DNA of 64,000 nt from Thermodesulfovibrionales bacterium (GTDB taxonomy: Bacteria; Nitrospirota; Thermodesulfovibrionia; Thermodesulfovibrionales; Dissulfurispiraceae). The stretch is from the NCBI GenBank assembly GCA_030017995.1, contig JASEGS010000005.1, positions 1-64,000 on the forward strand. The letters run 5' to 3'. The notes under the pieces are model-generated. The model was not told the origin of the DNA. It worked only from the letters and a program-made list of their open reading frames with translations, and made no database searches. The stretch's first letter is position 1. Every line of letters starts with the position of its first letter. Shown piece after piece: positions 54,021-63,565 of the stretch. A program made the translations under genes and the position numbers.

Positions 54021-54812
54021 TTATTTCTCTGATGATTCGGTTTTTTTCTTTACAAACAATGGAGAAATCCATATCCCTATTTCATAAAGCAATATTATTG
54101 GGACAGCCATCAATAGCTGGTTAAAAGCATCGGGCGTCGGGGTTAAAAGCGCAGCTAAAACAAAGGCGATTAAAACAGCATATTTTCGGTTTTTTGCAAG
54201 AGTTCTTGGCGTAACAATTCCCATTTTTGTCAAAAATACGATAACTATTGGAAGCTCAAAAACAGCGCCAAAGGCAAGGATGAACTTGAGGCAGAAATCA
54301 ACATACTGACCGACGGAAAGCATTGGCATTAAAAAATCCCCTACTTTGTAAGTCAGCAGAAAGCTCATTGCGAATGGAAGAACTATAAGAAAACAGAAAG
54401 AAGCCCCTATAAGGAACAGCCCTGTTGCCACAAATATAAAAGGGAGCACATACCTCTTTTCTTTTGGCATAAGTCCAGGGGCAATAAATTTCCATAACTG
54501 ATGAAAAATCACAGGCAAGGAAAGAATAATACCAGCTACAAAGGCAATCTTGAGGTTCATCCAAAAAGCCTCTGCTGGTCCTAAGAAAACGAGTTTTGTA
54601 TCAGGCAGCTTATCTTGAGGGACAAACTGCACATACATGTTTCTTACAGAGAAATCCAGATTATATTTCAGAGGAAACATAAGTCCTCTGAAGATGTTTT
54701 CAGAATATGTGAATGAAACTACAAAGGCGATGATAATGACGGTTAAGGAGACAACAATCCTTTTTCTTAATTCCCCAAGGTGCTCTGTGAGGGGCATCTT
54801 TTCATCTTCCAT
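54021..54812 (-). CDS. tatC: Sec-independent protein translocase TatC
   Basis: Multi-spanning core of the twin-arginine translocase. It begins MEDEKMPLTEHLGELRKRIV with the conserved EHLGELRKR cytosolic motif. Six hydrophobic segments span 263 residues, with TPRTLAKNRKYAVLIAFVLA and LTPTPDAFNQLLMAVP in the last loops. It is preceded by tatA/B. The substrates probably include the Mo/W or Fe-S proteins of this anaerobe, although no Tat signal was seen on FdhA. Confidence 0.95.
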   Translation of the reverse strand: MEDEKMPLTEHLGELRKRIVVSLTVIIIAFVVSFTYSENIFRGLMFPLKYNLDFSVRNMYVQFVPQDKLPDTKLVFLGPAEAFWMNLKIAFVAGIILSLPVIFHQLWKFIAPGLMPKEKRYVLPFIFVATGLFLIGASFCFLIVLPFAMSFLLTYKVGDFLMPMLSVGQYVDFCLKFILAFGAVFELPIVIVFLTKMGIVTPRTLAKNRKYAVLIAFVLAALLTPTPDAFNQLLMAVPIILLYEIGIWISPLFVKKKTESSEK

Positions 54813-54821
54813 TCCCTTTTA

Positions 54822-55220
54822 TTACCCCTTTTCTTCTCGTTCTTCTGCCCCTGCTGAGGGATCTGCAATTTTTTCTTCCTCCGCAGTTTCTGAAGATACA
54901 TTTGCGTCATGCCGGCTTGTGCCGCGCACTTCCACTTCCATGGTTTTCTCACTGGATTGATCTGAATCATTATTATATTTAACCGGTTTTAAATCTTCTG
55001 TCTGGCTTTCCGGCTTTATAATATGGTCTTCCCATGACATAGGTTTTTTTACCTCAAGCATCTCTGCATCAATCTGTTCTTTAACGCCATGCAGCGCTTT
55101 CTTTAGTTCAGCAACTCCTTTGCCGATAGTCCTTCCAAGCTCAGGCAATTTTTTAGGACCAAAGACAAGAAGAGCCACAATGAAAATAACTATTAATTCC
55201 TGCATTCCAAGATCAAACAT
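54822..55220 (-). CDS. tatB: TatA/TatB-type twin-arginine translocase subunit
   Basis: One N-terminal membrane helix (MQELIVIFIVALLVFGPKKL) with the FGPKKLPELGR hinge, then an amphipathic helix and an acidic, disordered tail of about 70 residues. The Pro after the hinge and the E at residue 8 suit TatB as much as TatA. At 132 residues it is TatB-like in length. The start of tatC is nine bases away. Assignment to A or B is uncertain; another tatA may exist elsewhere. Confidence 0.82.
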   Translation of the reverse strand: MFDLGMQELIVIFIVALLVFGPKKLPELGRTIGKGVAELKKALHGVKEQIDAEMLEVKKPMSWEDHIIKPESQTEDLKPVKYNNDSDQSSEKTMEVEVRGTSRHDANVSSETAEEEKIADPSAGAEEREEKG

Positions 55221-55267
55221 CTTTCATGATACCTAATATATTGCGGATGATGCAAGGCGACATATGT

Positions 55268-56104
55268 TTATTGTTCGTATATTTTCTGAAGCTCTTTCTT
55301 TTCAACCGGCAGGATAAGGCTGATGGAAAATAGCAACCTGTAATCAGGAGTCCTGTTTTTTATGTCAAAACCTACTCCAATACTTGTATAAAGATAATCC
55401 GTAGTTGCTATCCTGTAGCCGAGTCTCCATTCAAAGAAGTTTATCTTATTCTTAAAGTAGTCTTTTCTTCCGATGATTTCTGAAAGCATTTTGGAATCAT
55501 GCGTGACAGCTAATTCAGCGCCCATATTTAAAGAATATTCATCTTTTAGTCCAGATTTGCCTGGATTGGAATAAAAGGCGTTCAGATGTCCTTTAAACGG
55601 TCCGACTTTTTTTGTAAGTATAAGTCCGGCGCCAATTGCCCCGTCTGTAGAAAACTCATCCCTGCCGGAAAAGGTGGAAAATGTCAGAATATAAGCTAAT
55701 GCAGGGTTGAATCTCCCTTCATCTATAACCCTGTGTTTAATCCCTATGCTTGCATCTTCAAAGCCGTCAATCTTATTTTGCCATTCAGTAACATAAGGAA
55801 CTGTCAGATTCAACTCAACCCTGTCACTCAACCCATAAGCAAAACCAAGAGTGGTCCTATAAAAATCAGGGCTTATGGATTTTTCAAAACCTAAGCCTAT
55901 ACCAAAATTTTTTTGTTTCAGGCTCTCGGCGCTGAATGTGGAAAATACTCCATAGGGAGGAAGGGGCTGTAAACCCTTTATATCAAAGGCATAAGCAGAA
56001 GACAGAAGACAGATAACAGAGGACAGAAAACAGATGACAGAAAAAACAAAATAAAATTTTCTGTCTGACTTCTGACTTCTGTCTTCTGTCTCATGTCTTT
56101 TCAT
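55268..56104 (-). CDS. Predicted outer-membrane beta-barrel protein
   Basis: A signal peptide followed by repeated amphipathic strands (FGIGLGFEKSISPDFYRTTL; LGFAYGLSDRVELNLTVPYV; ALAYILTFSTFSGRDEFSTD). It resembles outer-membrane transporters of the MetA/phenol-degradation (Phenol_MetA_deg) type, about 278 residues from ATG 56104. The function is not predictable. Its whole leader (HETEDRSQKSDRKFYFVFSV, then ICFLSSVICLLSSAYA) is written in CAGAAGACAGA words and their reverse complements, so the export signal appears to be a repeat element. Confidence 0.65.
   Translation of the reverse strand: MKRHETEDRSQKSDRKFYFVFSVICFLSSVICLLSSAYAFDIKGLQPLPPYGVFSTFSAESLKQKNFGIGLGFEKSISPDFYRTTLGFAYGLSDRVELNLTVPYVTEWQNKIDGFEDASIGIKHRVIDEGRFNPALAYILTFSTFSGRDEFSTDGAIGAGLILTKKVGPFKGHLNAFYSNPGKSGLKDEYSLNMGAELAVTHDSKMLSEIIGRKDYFKNKINFFEWRLGYRIATTDYLYTSIGVGFDIKNRTPDYRLLFSISLILPVEKKELQKIYEQ
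55994..56098. repeat. Word-palindrome element (CAGAAGACAGA words) in a signal peptide
   Basis: On the plus strand the left half is GCAGAAGACAGAAGACAG, ATAACAGAGGACAGAAAACAG and similar words. After an A-rich centre the right half is TTCTGTCTGACTTCTGACTT and CTGTCTTCTGTCTCATGTC. The two halves are reverse complements in vocabulary and can fold on each other. In the minus-strand gene it encodes first a charged segment and then a hydrophobic Ser/Val/Leu/Cys-rich leader ending in SSAYA. Confidence 0.75.
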
Positions 56105-56165
56105 TGTTGATAAAATTATCAAAAATGCCGTGCCCTGTCAAATCCAATGCAGTGGTTAGGCAGTG

Positions 56166-57230
56166 TCATTTACCGAATGGACATACTGGATACCTGCATT
56201 CCATGCAGTTAAGGCATAAGCCGCCGTGCCCTAATTCTGCAATCTCTCTCCTCCCTATTTTCTCTCCTGCGAGCACCCGTGGAAGAATGAGATCGAATAT
56301 TGTTGTCTTGTGATACATTCCGCAGGCAGGGATACCGAGGATTGGGATATTATTGATATATGCCGACAGGAACATTGCCCCGGGCAGGACTGCAGAGCCA
56401 TATGTTATATCAGTCGCGCCGAGGCTCCTTATGGCAAACCTCGTTATATCATCCGGGTCAACTGACATGCCGCCTGTGGTAATAAGCAGATCCGCTCCTG
56501 CCGCAATAAGCTCTCTAAGCCTATCTGCAATAAATTTTTCATCATCAGGCGCATAGTATATTCCGGCAATTTCGCCTTCAAAAACATCAATTTTCTTTTT
56601 TATCACCGGCGCAAAGGCGTCTTTTATCCTTCCATAATAGACCTCATTACCTGTAATTACAATCCCCGCCTTTGGTCTTCTTAATTCTTTAACCTCTATA
56701 ACTCCGTTGAAATTTTTTGCTATTGACACGGCCTCTTCAACTATGTATTTTTTTACAACAAGAGGGATCGCCCTCGTGCCGGCCAAAAGCCGGCCTTTTT
56801 TCACAACCGTGTTGTTGTGCATTGTCGCGCACATCACGTCTCCAAGCATGTTAAACCGCAAAAGAGCCTCTTTATTTATCTTCAAAAGCCCGTCTCTTTC
56901 TGCGATTATGTTTATCTTCCCCTCTTTAGGCTCTCCTTCTATCTTTACGCCCTCACCCATAAGCGCGTTTGCCATAGCATAGGCTGCATCGTCTTCGTGC
57001 ATCTCGTCATCTGCCATGTTCAAGACAAAGAGATTTTCCTTGCCGAGCCTCTGGAGATGGCTTACATCATCCTCTTTTATTATATATCCCTTCTTAAATG
57101 CCCTGCCCTTAAATTCTTCTTTTCGGATTTCTGTAATGTCATGAGCCATGACCATGCCTACTGCCTCTGCAACAGGGACTGTCATGACTCCCAACTTAGT
57201 CCTTGTTTCATCGCTATGGGTTTCACACAT
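56166..57230 (-). CDS. MoeA/MoCF-domain molybdopterin-binding protein
   Basis: A 354-residue protein with a MoeA N-terminal-like part (PVAEAVGMVMAHDITEIRKE), a middle domain, and a MoCF_biosynth domain with GIVITGNEVYYGRIKDAFAP and LLITTGGMSVDPDDITR (GGxSxGxxD-like). The C terminus has a cysteine cluster GGLCLNCMECRYPVCPFGK absent from standard MoeA. It probably handles Mo or W pterin for enzymes such as the formate dehydrogenase here, and may bind a metal or Fe-S cluster. It follows the FmdE-like gene by 21 bases. Confidence 0.82.
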   Translation of the reverse strand: MCETHSDETRTKLGVMTVPVAEAVGMVMAHDITEIRKEEFKGRAFKKGYIIKEDDVSHLQRLGKENLFVLNMADDEMHEDDAAYAMANALMGEGVKIEGEPKEGKINIIAERDGLLKINKEALLRFNMLGDVMCATMHNNTVVKKGRLLAGTRAIPLVVKKYIVEEAVSIAKNFNGVIEVKELRRPKAGIVITGNEVYYGRIKDAFAPVIKKKIDVFEGEIAGIYYAPDDEKFIADRLRELIAAGADLLITTGGMSVDPDDITRFAIRSLGATDITYGSAVLPGAMFLSAYINNIPILGIPACGMYHKTTIFDLILPRVLAGEKIGRREIAELGHGGLCLNCMECRYPVCPFGK

Positions 57231-57251
57231 TTAAAGCCTCCTCAAATATGC

Positions 57252-57836
57252 CTATGCCTTGCTATAATATCCGCCGTCAGCGCACGGCTTGCACAAATTT
57301 TTTCCGTCTTTCTGCACATCCCTCATATCCTGCACATACTCTCCGCACATCTGACATTGAATCCTTTTCAGAGGCCGTCCCGGCATATCCTCAGGAGCTA
57401 TCTTAACCTTTACATCCAGTGTATCAAAAAGCTCATCGTCTTTCATTATCTTATATGCCTCAAGCTGAGCCTGATATTTATTCTCTATTTTCGGGAACAT
57501 CTCCTTTGCCTTATCTCTTGCATCCTCCCTCGCTATAACCCTTACAGCATGGCCGGTTTTGAGATTAACAAACGTTGCAGCCATCTTGCCGTAATCCATG
57601 AACTTCATTGTCCTGTGGCCAAGACTGCATCCGGTTACAGATTGAACAGCATCCGTTGCACACCTGTCCATCTCAACAAAAACAATAATATTTTTCCTGT
57701 CATTGCCTTTTGGCTCTTTAATGTCAATGCTTTTAAGCCCAAGCATGGACATTTTTACACCAAGCACCTGACCTGGACAGAGATGACCGTGAATCTTTAC
57801 TGACTCCTCAAGGAGGGATGTAAAATCTAAAATCAT
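57252..57836 (-). CDS. FmdE-family protein with C-terminal zinc ribbon
   Basis: A 194-residue protein of the FmdE (formylmethanofuran dehydrogenase subunit E-like) family. It has HGHLCPGQVLGVKMSMLGL near the N terminus, MDRCATDAVQSVTGCSLGHR in the middle, and a zinc ribbon CQMCGEYV...CKPCADGG. Such proteins recur beside MoeA-like genes and Mo/W enzymes in anaerobes, and a role in cofactor maturation or metal delivery is suspected, not proven. It is paired with the MoeA-like gene downstream. Confidence 0.85.
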   Translation of the reverse strand: MILDFTSLLEESVKIHGHLCPGQVLGVKMSMLGLKSIDIKEPKGNDRKNIIVFVEMDRCATDAVQSVTGCSLGHRTMKFMDYGKMAATFVNLKTGHAVRVIAREDARDKAKEMFPKIENKYQAQLEAYKIMKDDELFDTLDVKVKIAPEDMPGRPLKRIQCQMCGEYVQDMRDVQKDGKNLCKPCADGGYYSKA

Positions 57837-57900
57837 AGTTTATTTTAACTCATAGTTTTTATGAATGTAAATTTAGTCTTAGTTTGCCAGTTTTATATGA

Positions 57901-59115
57901 TTACAGGTGTCGTAAAGGGGTCACCTTTATCTCCTCAAAACCAAATATGTATTTCTCCGCCTTCCTTCCAAAACAGATGCCGAGGCTTTCAAAAAGGGCA
58001 GCCTCACTGATGTCCACCTCTCTCCTCTTTATGGCCTCTGATGTAGACATATGATAAATCTTCTGTCCATCCACATTGACCACTGTATTGCCGGTTTTAC
58101 CTTCAAGCAAAAGAAGCACTGCTGCTGCTCCTGCCTTATACCCAAAGTTCACATCATAAGCAGATGAGCCCCCGCTTCTGACAAGATGTCCTGGTGTTAC
58201 CTCTCTCACCTCTGGTATCTCATAGACGCCGGGTACATACATGCCGACTTTTTTCATGAATCCTGTAACGCTTGGATCATTCTTTAATCTTTTTTCCAAC
58301 TGCTGTCTCACATACTTGCCTGCACCCGCAAGCTTCTTGTGTCCGAATGCATCAACACCTGCAGATTCGTCATAGAGCAATTCTCCAGAGGCGGTTTTTA
58401 TCCCCTCTGCAACAACAATTATATATGTCCCTGCCTTGACATCGCTCCTCATGATCCTTGCAAAATATGTTGTCTTCATGTGCTCATAAATAACATCAAA
58501 ATCAACGGGTATCTCAGGTATCAGAATGCAATCTGCCTCAGCACCGACTCCTCCCCTTAGGGCTGTATGGCCAACATACCTTCCAAATACCTCTATTACA
58601 AGAACACGATTATGACTCATGCCGGTAGTCTTTAAATCCCTCGCAAGCTGTGCTATTCTGTTTATTGCTGAATCACCGCCAACACTGTACGGCTGGAGGT
58701 CGAGGTCCATGGTCTTAGGCACATGAACGCATGGAATTCCATGACCACCGAGGTCAACAACGACACTTCCGGTATCATCGCCGCCGCTTATGATCAAGGC
58801 ATCTATGCTGAACTTTTTCAGTCCTTCCTTTATGCGCGCATACGCATTGGGATCCTTTATCTTACTAATCTTGACTCTTGAATGCCCTGCCTCAGAGCCA
58901 GCGAGGGACGCCTCTATCTTGCTCACTCTTTCAGCGTTCAATGTAACGACATCCTGCATATCTGCAAGATTATAAAGACCTGCATATCCGTTTGGGATAA
59001 CAACTGATTCAATCCCGTAAGAATACGCCTGCCGCGCAACTCCCTTTATTACAGCGTTTAAACCGCCGCAATCACCACCACTTGTAATAATGCCGATTTT
59101 TTTAATAGATGCCAT
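57901..59115 (-). CDS. 6-phosphofructokinase, probably diphosphate-dependent
   Basis: Glycolytic enzyme of 404 residues. The phosphoryl-donor site reads GGDDTGS at 111-117 with Asp114 (ATP enzymes have Gly here), and the next motif is PKTMDLD at 133-139 with Lys134 (Gly in ATP enzymes). Both are the diagnostic residues of PPi-dependent PFKs. The N terminus GIITSGGDCGGLNAVIKG is canonical. A reversible PPi enzyme could serve gluconeogenesis in an autotroph. It sits 18 bases after carB. Confidence 0.85.
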   Translation of the reverse strand: MASIKKIGIITSGGDCGGLNAVIKGVARQAYSYGIESVVIPNGYAGLYNLADMQDVVTLNAERVSKIEASLAGSEAGHSRVKISKIKDPNAYARIKEGLKKFSIDALIISGGDDTGSVVVDLGGHGIPCVHVPKTMDLDLQPYSVGGDSAINRIAQLARDLKTTGMSHNRVLVIEVFGRYVGHTALRGGVGAEADCILIPEIPVDFDVIYEHMKTTYFARIMRSDVKAGTYIIVVAEGIKTASGELLYDESAGVDAFGHKKLAGAGKYVRQQLEKRLKNDPSVTGFMKKVGMYVPGVYEIPEVREVTPGHLVRSGGSSAYDVNFGYKAGAAAVLLLLEGKTGNTVVNVDGQKIYHMSTSEAIKRREVDISEAALFESLGICFGRKAEKYIFGFEEIKVTPLRHL

Positions 59116-59133
59116 AAAATCCCTCCTTCTTTT

Positions 59134-62100
59134 TCAATTGTCTTTATGATATTCCTGTATAGATTTAATACTCAAATCCTTCTTGAGCAACATTTCTATG
59201 GCTTTTACCACTGCCTTTGCTCCAGAGATAGTGGTAGTATATGGGATATTATGCTGAAGGGCGCTGCTCCTTATAGAAAACGAATCCTTCTGCGCCTGAG
59301 CGCCTGTGACTGTATTGATTATAAAGTTTATCTCCCTGTTCTTTATCAGATCCACAACATGAGGACGCCCTTCCATAACTTTATTAATGATATCCACTTT
59401 AATACCATTTTCTGACAAGTATTTTGCAGTGCCCCTTGTTGCAATAATCTGGAAAGCCATTTCCGAAAGTTTTTTTGCTATCTGAGCGGTATGAAATTTA
59501 TCCTTGTCTTTAACGCTGATAAATATTTTACCAGACGTGGGAATCCTGTTTTTGCTGGCTGCCTGTGCCTTTGCATAGGCAAGGCCAAAATCTTCATCTA
59601 TTCCCATAACCTCGCCTGTTGACTTCATCTCAGGACCCAGTATTACATCCACTCCAGGGAACCTATCAAATGGAAAGACAGCCTCTTTAACAGCCACGTG
59701 CTTTATCTCGATCTCATCACTCAAGCCGAGTTCCTTCAATGTCTTCCCTGCCATCACCTTCGCAGCAAGTTTAGCAAGGGGAACACCTGTTGCCTTGCTG
59801 ACATAAGGTATTGTCCTTGATGCCCTTGGATTGACCTCTAATATGTATATTTCATAATCCTCTTGTCTATCTTCTATCCTTTTCACTGCAAACTGAACAT
59901 TCATCAATCCTACCACATTAAGCTCTTTAGCAAGAGCCTTTGCCTGCCTTTTTATCTCATCCACAATATTTAAAGGCAGAGAATAAGGCGGAATTGAACA
60001 GGCAGAATCACCTGAATGAATCCCGGCCTCTTCAATGTGCTCCATGACCCCGCCTATTATAACATCAGCGCCATCTGAAATTGCATCCACATCCACTTCT
60101 ATGGCATCCTCAAGGTACTTGTCTATGAGAATGGGGTGCTCTGGCGATGCCTTAACAGCCCTTTTCATATAATCTGTTAAAGAGTCTTCATCATAAACTA
60201 TCTCCATTGCCCTGCCGCCAAGAACATAGGAAGGTCTTACCATCACAGGGTATCCTATCTTATTTGCAACTGCTACTGCATCTTCGCAGGACATGGCTGT
60301 GCCGCTTTCAGGCTGTTTGAGATCGAGCTTGTGCAGCAGTTCCTTGAATCTTCTTCTGTCCTCTGCCCTGTCAATAGAATCTGGAGATGTGCCGAGTATC
60401 TTCACGCCTTCTTTTTCAAGGGGGACTGCCAATTTAAGAGGCGTCTGCCCTCCAAACTGGACTATAACCCCTTCAGGTTTTTCAAGATCAACAATACTTA
60501 AAACATCCTCTATGGTCAAAGGCTCAAAATAAAGCCTGTCTGCAGTGTCATAATCTGTGCTGACTGTTTCAGGGTTACAGTTGATCATTATTGTTTCATA
60601 CCCCGTTTCCTTCAACGCAAAAACAGCATGGACGCAGCAATAGTCAAACTCAATCCCCTGCCCTATCCTGTTCGGTCCCGAGCCTAAAATTACAACCTTC
60701 TTGCGGTCTGTCGGATTAGCCTCGCATTCAACGACAGAAGATAAATGACAGATAACAGAGGACAGACTTTTTTCTTTATTCTGACTCCTATCTTCTGTAT
60801 TCTGTATTCTGAAGTATGGTCTTTCATATGTCGAGTACATATAAGGAGTATATGCCTCGAACTCCGCAGCGCATGTATCAACCAGCTTATACGCAGGCTT
60901 TAATCCAATCTCTTTCCTTAATTGCCTTATGTCCCTTTCGGTCTTTCCTGTAAGCTCGGCAATGCGCCTGTCTGAAAAACCGTATTCCTTGGCGTCTATC
61001 AATAAAAACTCCTGAACTCCTAAACTCTTTAACTTTTCTTCCATATCGATGATCTGCTTCATATTATTTAAAAACCATGGATCTATCCATGTCATTTCAT
61101 GGATGTCCTGAACACTTATTTCGTGTCTCAATGCCTGCGCTACATACCAGATACGCTCAGCATTCGGAGTTTTGAGCTTTGATTTTATCTCATCAACATT
61201 TCCGTCAACAAGTTCAAAACCAGCCGAGCCTATTTCAAGACTCCTCAATGCCTTCTGCAGAGATTCCTTGAATGTCCTGCCTATTGCCATTACCTCACCA
61301 ACCGATTTCATCTGGGTCGTAAGAGTAGCATCAGCTTCCGGGAATTTCTCAAAGGTGAACCTCGGAACTTTTGTAACTACATAATCTATAGTGGGTTCAA
61401 AAGATGCGGGTGTTTCTCTCGTTATATCATTTTTTATTTCGTCAAGAGTGTAACCCATGGCAAGTTTTGCTGCAATCTTTGCTATGGGGAAACCAGTTGC
61501 CTTGCTGGCAAGGGCAGAACTTCTTGAGACCCTCGGATTCATCTCTATTACAACCATTCTGCCATTGTCTGGATTTAATGCAAACTGAATATTGGAGCCT
61601 CCTGTATCAACCCCTATCTCTCTGATAACCGCAATAGCTGCGTCACGCATCCTCTGATATTCTTTATCAGTTAACGTCTGAGCCGGTGCAACTGTTATGG
61701 AGTCTCCTGTATGTACGCCCATTGGATCAAAGTTTTCTATAGAACATATAATGACTACATTGTCCTTCATGTCCCTCATGACTTCCAGTTCGTATTCTTT
61801 CCAACCCAGGACTGATTCCTCCACAAGCACCTGATGGACAGGGCTGAGCTTCAAACCCTTTTCTAATAATTCCCTGTATTCCTCAATGTTATAGGCAATG
61901 CCTCCTCCTGCGCCGCCGAGGGTAAAAGCAGGTCTGAGTATGGCTGGAAATCCCACATGCTCAACAATGTCAATGCCATCCTTCATGCTGGTGATGGCTG
62001 CGCTTTTAGGGACTTCAAGACCGATCTTCCTCATTGCCTCCTTAAAGAGTTCCCTGTCCTCCGCTTTCTTTATAGCGTTAAGCCTTGCTCCAATAAGTTC

Positions 62101-62439
62101 AACCTCATATCTGTCGAGGATGCCTGCCTCAGATAGCTCCACGGCAAGGTTTAATGCGGTTTGCCCGCCCATTGTCGGAAGGAGGACATCAGGCCTTTCC
62201 TTTTTAATAATCAATTCGAGGATCTCTGTTGATAAAGGCTCGATGTAGGTTGCGTCCGCTATCTCCGGGTCTGTCATAATGGTTGCGGGGTTCGAATTCA
62301 CAAGCACTATTTTATAGCCTTCTTCGCGCAAGGCCTTGCATGCCTGAGTCCCGGAATAGTCGAATTCGCACGCCTGGCCTATCACTATCGGGCCTGAGCC
62401 GATTAATAGTATTTTCTTAATGTCTGTCCTCTTTGGCAT
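59134..62439 (-). CDS. carB: Carbamoyl-phosphate synthase, large subunit
   Basis: ATP-dependent synthetase for pyrimidine and arginine precursors. Two homologous halves each have ATP-grasp domains ([39 protein letters not shown]), an allosteric MGS-like domain at the C terminus, and an oligomerisation domain in the middle. It has 1101 residues, about 30 more than usual. The excess is exactly at the junction of the halves, after YMYSTYERP, where [17 protein letters not shown] and [11 protein letters not shown] are inserted before [11 protein letters not shown]. The insert is a CAGAAGACAGA word-palindrome in a surface linker. Confidence 0.96.
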   Translation of the reverse strand: MPKRTDIKKILLIGSGPIVIGQACEFDYSGTQACKALREEGYKIVLVNSNPATIMTDPEIADATYIEPLSTEILELIIKKERPDVLLPTMGGQTALNLAVELSEAGILDRYEVELIGARLNAIKKAEDRELFKEAMRKIGLEVPKSAAITSMKDGIDIVEHVGFPAILRPAFTLGGAGGGIAYNIEEYRELLEKGLKLSPVHQVLVEESVLGWKEYELEVMRDMKDNVVIICSIENFDPMGVHTGDSITVAPAQTLTDKEYQRMRDAAIAVIREIGVDTGGSNIQFALNPDNGRMVVIEMNPRVSRSSALASKATGFPIAKIAAKLAMGYTLDEIKNDITRETPASFEPTIDYVVTKVPRFTFEKFPEADATLTTQMKSVGEVMAIGRTFKESLQKALRSLEIGSAGFELVDGNVDEIKSKLKTPNAERIWYVAQALRHEISVQDIHEMTWIDPWFLNNMKQIIDMEEKLKSLGVQEFLLIDAKEYGFSDRRIAELTGKTERDIRQLRKEIGLKPAYKLVDTCAAEFEAYTPYMYSTYERPYFRIQNTEDRSQNKEKSLSSVICHLSSVVECEANPTDRKKVVILGSGPNRIGQGIEFDYCCVHAVFALKETGYETIMINCNPETVSTDYDTADRLYFEPLTIEDVLSIVDLEKPEGVIVQFGGQTPLKLAVPLEKEGVKILGTSPDSIDRAEDRRRFKELLHKLDLKQPESGTAMSCEDAVAVANKIGYPVMVRPSYVLGGRAMEIVYDEDSLTDYMKRAVKASPEHPILIDKYLEDAIEVDVDAISDGADVIIGGVMEHIEEAGIHSGDSACSIPPYSLPLNIVDEIKRQAKALAKELNVVGLMNVQFAVKRIEDRQEDYEIYILEVNPRASRTIPYVSKATGVPLAKLAAKVMAGKTLKELGLSDEIEIKHVAVKEAVFPFDRFPGVDVILGPEMKSTGEVMGIDEDFGLAYAKAQAASKNRIPTSGKIFISVKDKDKFHTAQIAKKLSEMAFQIIATRGTAKYLSENGIKVDIINKVMEGRPHVVDLIKNREINFIINTVTGAQAQKDSFSIRSSALQHNIPYTTTISGAKAVVKAIEMLLKKDLSIKSIQEYHKDN
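60730..60815. repeat. Word-palindrome insertion in carB
   Basis: On the plus strand, ACGACAGAAGATAAATGACAG and ATAACAGAGGACAGAC are followed by CTGACTCCTATCTTCTG and TATTCTGTATTCTGAAG. Purine-rich words occupy one arm and their reverse complements the other, forming an imperfect hairpin. The length is a multiple of three in effect, since the CarB frame is intact on both sides. Flanking residues match the normal CarB interdomain sequence directly. Confidence 0.78.
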
Positions 62440-62441
62440 CC

Positions 62442-63041
62442 CTACCTCTCTATGAAATTTTTAAATTTTATCGCAATGTCATCAGCCGGCGAAGGATCTT
62501 CGGATGAAAATATCATTATCCTCTGCCGGTTCTTGAATTCCATCTCCACGGTATAAAATTCAGCCGTCTTTCCAAAGCCCGGTATGACCGTGCCATGCTG
62601 CAGCGCTATCTTTTCCACAAATTTAATGCCGTCGGGATTTTCAGGAGTTATGGATACATAGTCCTGCCTAATGTTTTCAAGTTCAGCAATCGGGAATGAG
62701 AAATTCTTTTGTCCAAATATTTTATTAACAGAAAAGTTTATCACTCCTCTGGCCTTATCAATCGCCACGTAGAGCAAAGGCTCGCGAAATATGTACGTCC
62801 TGAAGCCGATAAAAAACGCTGTGAAGAGAACCAGAGCTGCAATAAAATGAACGGCGGTTATCTTATATTTTGCGGCAAGAAAAAATCCCAGCAGCATCAC
62901 CAGTGCGCCTGCAGCAAGGCTCGATGCGAGCTCGCGGTTATAAATGCCGATGTGAAGAGCACTTCCTTTTTCGGCCTTGAAAAAAGCTGTCCTGAAAGTG
63001 AGCAAGTTATCTTTTATGTCTATCTGATATGCGTTATCCAT
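62442..63041 (-). CDS. Membrane protein of unknown function
   Basis: A 199-residue protein with two adjacent hydrophobic segments ([40 protein letters not shown]) at about 34-85 and a soluble C-terminal domain of beta character ([40 protein letters not shown]). I do not recognise the family. It sits inside the pyrimidine cluster, ending three bases before carB, and overlaps the flavin reductase start by one base. Confidence 0.6.
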   Translation of the reverse strand: MDNAYQIDIKDNLLTFRTAFFKAEKGSALHIGIYNRELASSLAAGALVMLLGFFLAAKYKITAVHFIAALVLFTAFFIGFRTYIFREPLLYVAIDKARGVINFSVNKIFGQKNFSFPIAELENIRQDYVSITPENPDGIKFVEKIALQHGTVIPGFGKTAEFYTVEMEFKNRQRIMIFSSEDPSPADDIAIKFKNFIER

Positions 63042-63565
63042 TATTTAAAATAAACAATTTTCGCGCCGCTGAGGTGAAATGGTATTCCCGATGTTTTAGT
63101 CCATGCGTCTTTTTTGAAATATTTTTCATCAGCCTCGGCATGCAATACATTCCCGAAAAAGGCGTAGCACTCGCCTGCCTCAACAGTCTTCCATAATTTG
63201 CACTCTATATATCCGATGCATCCTTCAATCAAAGGCGCTTTGACCCTTTTCGCATCATTTATCTTCAGCCCTGATTTTTTGAACTTATCAGAATTTCTGC
63301 CCGATGTCTTTCCGCATATCCACAATGCCTTCAATAATTGTTTTGTCGGGATGTTTATTACAAATTCCTTTGTCTGCCTGATCAGTTCAGCCGTATAAGC
63401 GCTCTTTTCCACGCATACAATGACAATAGGCGGTTCCTCGCTCACAGGAGTTGCCCAAGCGCATGTCATGACATTCGGCTTGCTGTCTTTGGATATGCTC
63501 GTAAGTAAAAATATCATTTTAGGATGCAGAAGGTGATAGATATCTGATTTGATTTCTTTTAGCAT
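63041..63565 (-). CDS. Flavin reductase-like FMN-binding protein
   Basis: A 174-residue flavoprotein of the flavin-reductase-like/FlaRed family: [20 protein letters not shown], then [20 protein letters not shown], then [21 protein letters not shown] split barrel binding FMN is expected. Similar small proteins act in anaerobes as flavoredoxins. It overlaps the carA 3' end by seven bases, so it is translated with the carbamoyl-phosphate genes. A link to pyrimidine metabolism is not evident. Confidence 0.83.
   Translation of the reverse strand: MLKEIKSDIYHLLHPKMIFLLTSISKDSKPNVMTCAWATPVSEEPPIVIVCVEKSAYTAELIRQTKEFVINIPTKQLLKALWICGKTSGRNSDKFKKSGLKINDAKRVKAPLIEGCIGYIECKLWKTVEAGECYAFFGNVLHAEADEKYFKKDAWTKTSGIPFHLSGAKIVYFK

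Noticed and set aside
56150-56165. GTTAGGC at 56155, as a second cassette boundary
   Set aside because: No attC-like R'' or stem is present within a plausible distance on either side. The seven-base match alone is expected by chance.
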